This document shows, piece by piece, positions 61,422 through 64,000 of a stretch of DNA of 64,000 nt. How positions within the stretch are numbered: position 1 is the first letter of the stretch; every line of letters starts with the position of its first letter. The stretch covers positions 9,540 through 73,539 of the forward strand of contig SFGN01000010.1 in assembly GCA_004556565.1 (NCBI GenBank), in the 5' to 3' direction. The stretch comes from Lachnospiraceae bacterium. GTDB taxonomy: Bacteria > Bacillota_A > Clostridia > Lachnospirales > Lachnospiraceae. The position numbers and the translations under genes were made by a program. The notes beneath the pieces are model-generated. The model had not been told where the DNA came from, ran no database searches, and saw only the letters and a list, made by a program, of their open reading frames with translations.

Positions 61422-63053
61422 ATGTATATTTTGAAAAATGCCTGGCGGAGCGTGGTACGCTCTAAGGGCAGAAATATTTTGATCGGTGTGATTGTGCTTG
61501 TAATCGCGGTTTCTTCCTGCGTGGCACTTTCAATCCGTCAGGCGGCGGAGAATGTAAGGGAAAGCAGTATGGAGTCGCTGGAGATCACGGCACAGATTTC
61601 GGTTAACCGCCAGGCGATGATGTCACAGATGCAGGACAGGGAGTCTATGCGACAGGCAATGGTGAATATGGAAGGGCTTTCTCTTGAGGAAATGGAGCAA
61701 TATGCTGACAGTGAATATGTGAAGAGTTTTTACTACACGGCTTCTGCTTCCATGAATGCTGGAGGAGAGTTGGAAGCAATCGATACGACCGGAGTGACAG
61801 AGACAGAGTCTGCCGACAGCACTACGGCACTCGAAGGTGACCAGAATATGGGTGGCTTTGGCGGTGATAGAGGCTATTTTGGAGCAGAGTCCGGCGGCAT
61901 GAAAGGCGGCCGAATGGGAATCCAGGGAGATTTTACTGTGACAGGATACAGCTCCGATGAGGCGATGACGGCATTTGTAAATGGGTCAAGTACAATTACT
62001 GACGGAGCGATGTTTGCGGAAAATGATACGGATATGGGATGTGTCATCAGTGAAGAACTTGCCACTTACAACGGATTGGAAGTAGGGGATGAAATTGTTC
62101 TGGTCAATCCGAATCAGGAGGAAGAGGAATATACTTTCAGTATAACGGGAATTTACAGCAGTACGGAGACGGCAGATTCCGCCGGAAATATGATGAGCGG
62201 ATTTTCTGCGGCATTTGATTCTGCAAATCTGATTTATACAAGTTATGATAATCTGAAATCTGTAGCAGAAGCTTCTGCGGAGAATGCTGTAGTCACAACC
62301 GATGAATATACCGGAATGGAATCCTCCACAGAGCTTAGGACGCAGCAGATGGGCACGTATACTTTTGCGGACGTGGAGTCATATGAAGCATTTAAAGAAG
62401 AGACGGAAGCAGAGCTGGGAGATTCATATACGGTAACTTCCAATGATGTCACGGCATATGAGCAGAGCCTTCTGCCGCTGGAAAATCTCAGTAGATATGC
62501 AGGGTATTTCCTGGCTGTCATTCTGATTATCGGAGGTATCATCCTTATTGTATTTAATATTTTCCAGATTCGTGAACGGAAATACGAAATCGGTGTTCTT
62601 GCAGCTATCGGTATGAAAAAAGTGAAAATTGCAGTTCAGTTCATACTGGAACTTCTTGTTGTTACATTTGCAGCAATTATCATCGGGACAGGAATCGGTG
62701 CAGTGGCATCAGTTCCGATAACCAATCAGCTTCTTGCAAAGCAGGTGGAAGCAATATCGGAAAACGCGCAGGAACAGACCCGGAATTTTGGAAGGGAAGC
62801 CGGAATGTCAGGCGGTAAAATGGGAATGATGCAGGGCGGCGACATGGCACCGGCACGTGACACAGAAGCAACAATGCCGGAAGTCGGCATGTTCGGCAGC
62901 AATACATATATCAGCCAGATCAGTTCAGCGACAGACTGGACGGTGGCATTACAGCTTGTCGGAATTGGAATTCTGCTGACAATCCTGTCGGGAGTCGTGG
63001 CGGTTATCTCTATTTTGCGGTATGATCCGCTTCGGATTTTGAGTAGCAGATGA
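61422..63053 (+). CDS. MacB/FtsX-type ABC permease with Met/Gly-rich segments
   Basis: This is a 543-residue permease: one N-terminal helix (about 18-38), a large extracellular domain, then three helices of an FtsX domain with RERKYEIGVLAAIGMKK near residues 386-402 and a C-terminal ILRYDPLRILSSR. Two stretches are rich in Met and Gly: around residue 140-175 (GGFGGDRGYFGAESGGMKGG) and 455-500 in the loop between the later helices. They could bind metal or be flexible linkers. The ATG at 61422 follows GAGGAGGTATCGT. It pairs with the ATPase 36 bp downstream. Confidence 0.9.
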   Translation: MYILKNAWRSVVRSKGRNILIGVIVLVIAVSSCVALSIRQAAENVRESSMESLEITAQISVNRQAMMSQMQDRESMRQAMVNMEGLSLEEMEQYADSEYVKSFYYTASASMNAGGELEAIDTTGVTETESADSTTALEGDQNMGGFGGDRGYFGAESGGMKGGRMGIQGDFTVTGYSSDEAMTAFVNGSSTITDGAMFAENDTDMGCVISEELATYNGLEVGDEIVLVNPNQEEEEYTFSITGIYSSTETADSAGNMMSGFSAAFDSANLIYTSYDNLKSVAEASAENAVVTTDEYTGMESSTELRTQQMGTYTFADVESYEAFKEETEAELGDSYTVTSNDVTAYEQSLLPLENLSRYAGYFLAVILIIGGIILIVFNIFQIRERKYEIGVLAAIGMKKVKIAVQFILELLVVTFAAIIIGTGIGAVASVPITNQLLAKQVEAISENAQEQTRNFGREAGMSGGKMGMMQGGDMAPARDTEATMPEVGMFGSNTYISQISSATDWTVALQLVGIGILLTILSGVVAVISILRYDPLRILSSR

Positions 63054-63089
63054 TATCAGGATAGAAATTAAAAAAATTGGAGGACAAAA

Positions 63090-63728
63090 ATGAGTGTATT
63101 GAGGCTGGATAATGTTTCCTATCACTATGCAGGAACAAATAAAATGGTAATTAAGAATATGTCTTATGAATTTGAAAAAGGCAGTGTTTACAGTATTGTC
63201 GGGAAATCCGGTTCGGGAAAAACAACCCTTCTTTCCCTCCTGTCAGGGCTTGCATCCCCGCAGAGCGGGAAAATCTACCTGAATGACGAGGATATTGAGC
63301 AAATAGATAAATATGAATACAGAAGCCGCTACGTGGGCGTTGTTTTTCAGAGTTTTAATCTCCTGCCGAAGCTGACTGCCGTGGAAAATGTAATTCTTTC
63401 CATGGAAATCGCAGGGAAGAAATACTCGGATAAAAGAGCACATGCTATGGAATATCTGAAAAAAGTACATCTTGAGGAAGAAGAGGCGGACAGAAGGATC
63501 TTGAAGCTCTCCGGAGGACAACAGCAGAGGGTCGCAATCGCAAGGGCGCTCTCATTTGACCCGGAAATCATCCTGGCAGATGAACCGACCGGAAATCTGG
63601 ACCAGGAAAACCAGAAGGAGATCATACAAATATTCAAAGAACTTGCACATGAAGAACAAAAATGCGTCGTACTTGTCACACATTCCCCGGATGTGGCGAA
63701 AGCATCAGATGTGATATACAGATTATAA
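63090..63728 (+). CDS. LolD/MacB-type ABC ATPase
   Basis: This is a 212-residue ATPase with Walker A GKSGSGKTT near residues 36-44, Q-loop FQSFNLLPKLT, signature LSGGQQQRVAIARAL, Walker B IILADEPTGNLD and H-loop LVTHSP. It partners with the permease just upstream. Such pairs move peptides or lipoproteins, or shape the envelope mechanically. The gene ends at a TAA 56 bp before a terminator. Confidence 0.92.
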   Translation: MSVLRLDNVSYHYAGTNKMVIKNMSYEFEKGSVYSIVGKSGSGKTTLLSLLSGLASPQSGKIYLNDEDIEQIDKYEYRSRYVGVVFQSFNLLPKLTAVENVILSMEIAGKKYSDKRAHAMEYLKKVHLEEEEADRRILKLSGGQQQRVAIARALSFDPEIILADEPTGNLDQENQKEIIQIFKELAHEEQKCVVLVTHSPDVAKASDVIYRL

Positions 63729-63784
63729 ATAGGAGAAATATATACCTGAAACACACGGGCTACACATATCAGTCCCATACAAAA

Positions 63785-63817
63785 GCCCCGGAGCAAACCA
63801 CTTGCCCCGGGGCAATT
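63785..63817 (+). terminator. Terminator after the last ABC pair
   Basis: GCCCCGG and CCGGGGC pair across 15 bases, followed by AATTTT. The T run is short but the stem is GC-rich. Confidence 0.65.
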
Positions 63818-63856
63818 TTCCTTTACAATGGTTTGGATTCTTAGTATAATATTTTG

Positions 63857-64000
63857 TAACAGCTCAGCCATAAGCAGTATTGTGGGCGAGTCATGCTTGC
63901 CTGAAAGAGCCTACAATACTGCTTATGAGCGGAGCGCCCGAGAATGAGCAAAAAGAGCCTTGAAGAGGCGAGGAAGCACCGAAGGTGCGTTTTGCGAATG
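63857..64000 (-). repeat. Palindromic dispersed repeat, copy running off the right edge
   Basis: Reverse orientation. It opens with TAACAGCTCAGCC (63857-63869) and reaches GCGTTTTGCGAATG at the window edge, the complement of the CATTCGCAAAACGC found in the other copies. The 15-bp stem at 63869-63883 with 63913-63927 replaces a different stem in the copy at 38816. GCACC-TTC-GGTGC takes the place of GCATC-TGC-GATGC. The far end is outside the window. Confidence 0.75.

Noticed and set aside
63857..64000. CRISPR-like or rRNA-like reading of the repeated right edge
   Set aside because: There are no evenly spaced direct repeats with spacers; the signal is an inverted, structured intergenic repeat.

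Overview
The window looks like a chromosomal segment of an anaerobic gut Firmicute, most likely a Lachnospiraceae (Clostridia). The reasons are the moderate GC with AGGAGG-type ribosome binding sites, a T-box riboswitch on thrS, the glycyl-radical ribonucleotide reductase NrdDG with its repressor NrdR, a YlmC/YmxH-type sporulation gene, a CIRCE element, many paired ABC exporters and a large S-layer-anchored glycosidase. The species cannot be fixed from the sequence alone. I see no rRNA, tRNA, CRISPR array, phage or transposase gene.

Layout, 1-28.5 kb: an envelope group (gene tail, permuted papain-like peptidase, YbhN-type flippase-like protein); a CDF metal exporter and nrdDG on the minus strand with NrdR boxes; T-box-thrS; a complete BceRS-BceAB peptide-antibiotic detoxification module with its operator; a nitrilase; malic enzyme; a DtxR-type regulator divergent from a MacB-like ABC protein that is interrupted by an in-frame TAG; an EamA exporter; a four-subunit 2-oxoacid:ferredoxin oxidoreductase (GDAB order); a glycosyltransferase fused to a MarR-like winged helix; lon under a CIRCE element but frameshifted at a G7 run; a small alarmone synthetase; and an NMNAT-like nucleotidyltransferase.

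Layout, 28.5-52 kb: a 1407-residue secreted GH20 hexosaminidase with duplicated LamG domains and three SLH repeats, preceded by what looks like a LicT/BglG-type RNA antiterminator over a leader terminator; a hemolysin III protein; carbamate kinase; a heterodimeric ABC exporter; an Xre regulator with a membrane protein and a NatAB-type ABC pair; ylmC/ymxH; nrdR; a histidine phosphatase; a zinc-ribbon membrane protein; a MATE exporter; a HelD-like RNA polymerase remodelling helicase; an HD hydrolase; and a LysR regulator next to metY.

Layout, 52-64 kb: a second heterodimeric ABC exporter followed on the same strand by an N-formylglutamate-amidohydrolase-like protein, two RimK-like ATP-grasp ligases and an unrecognised 622-residue membrane-anchored protein. 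This tight string of genes is the best candidate here for an undescribed system (a small-molecule or peptide conjugation and export pathway). It is followed by a CBM9-like protein and another MacB/LolD-type ABC pair. A dispersed palindromic repeat with covarying hairpins occurs at about 19.8 kb, 38.8 kb and at the right edge.
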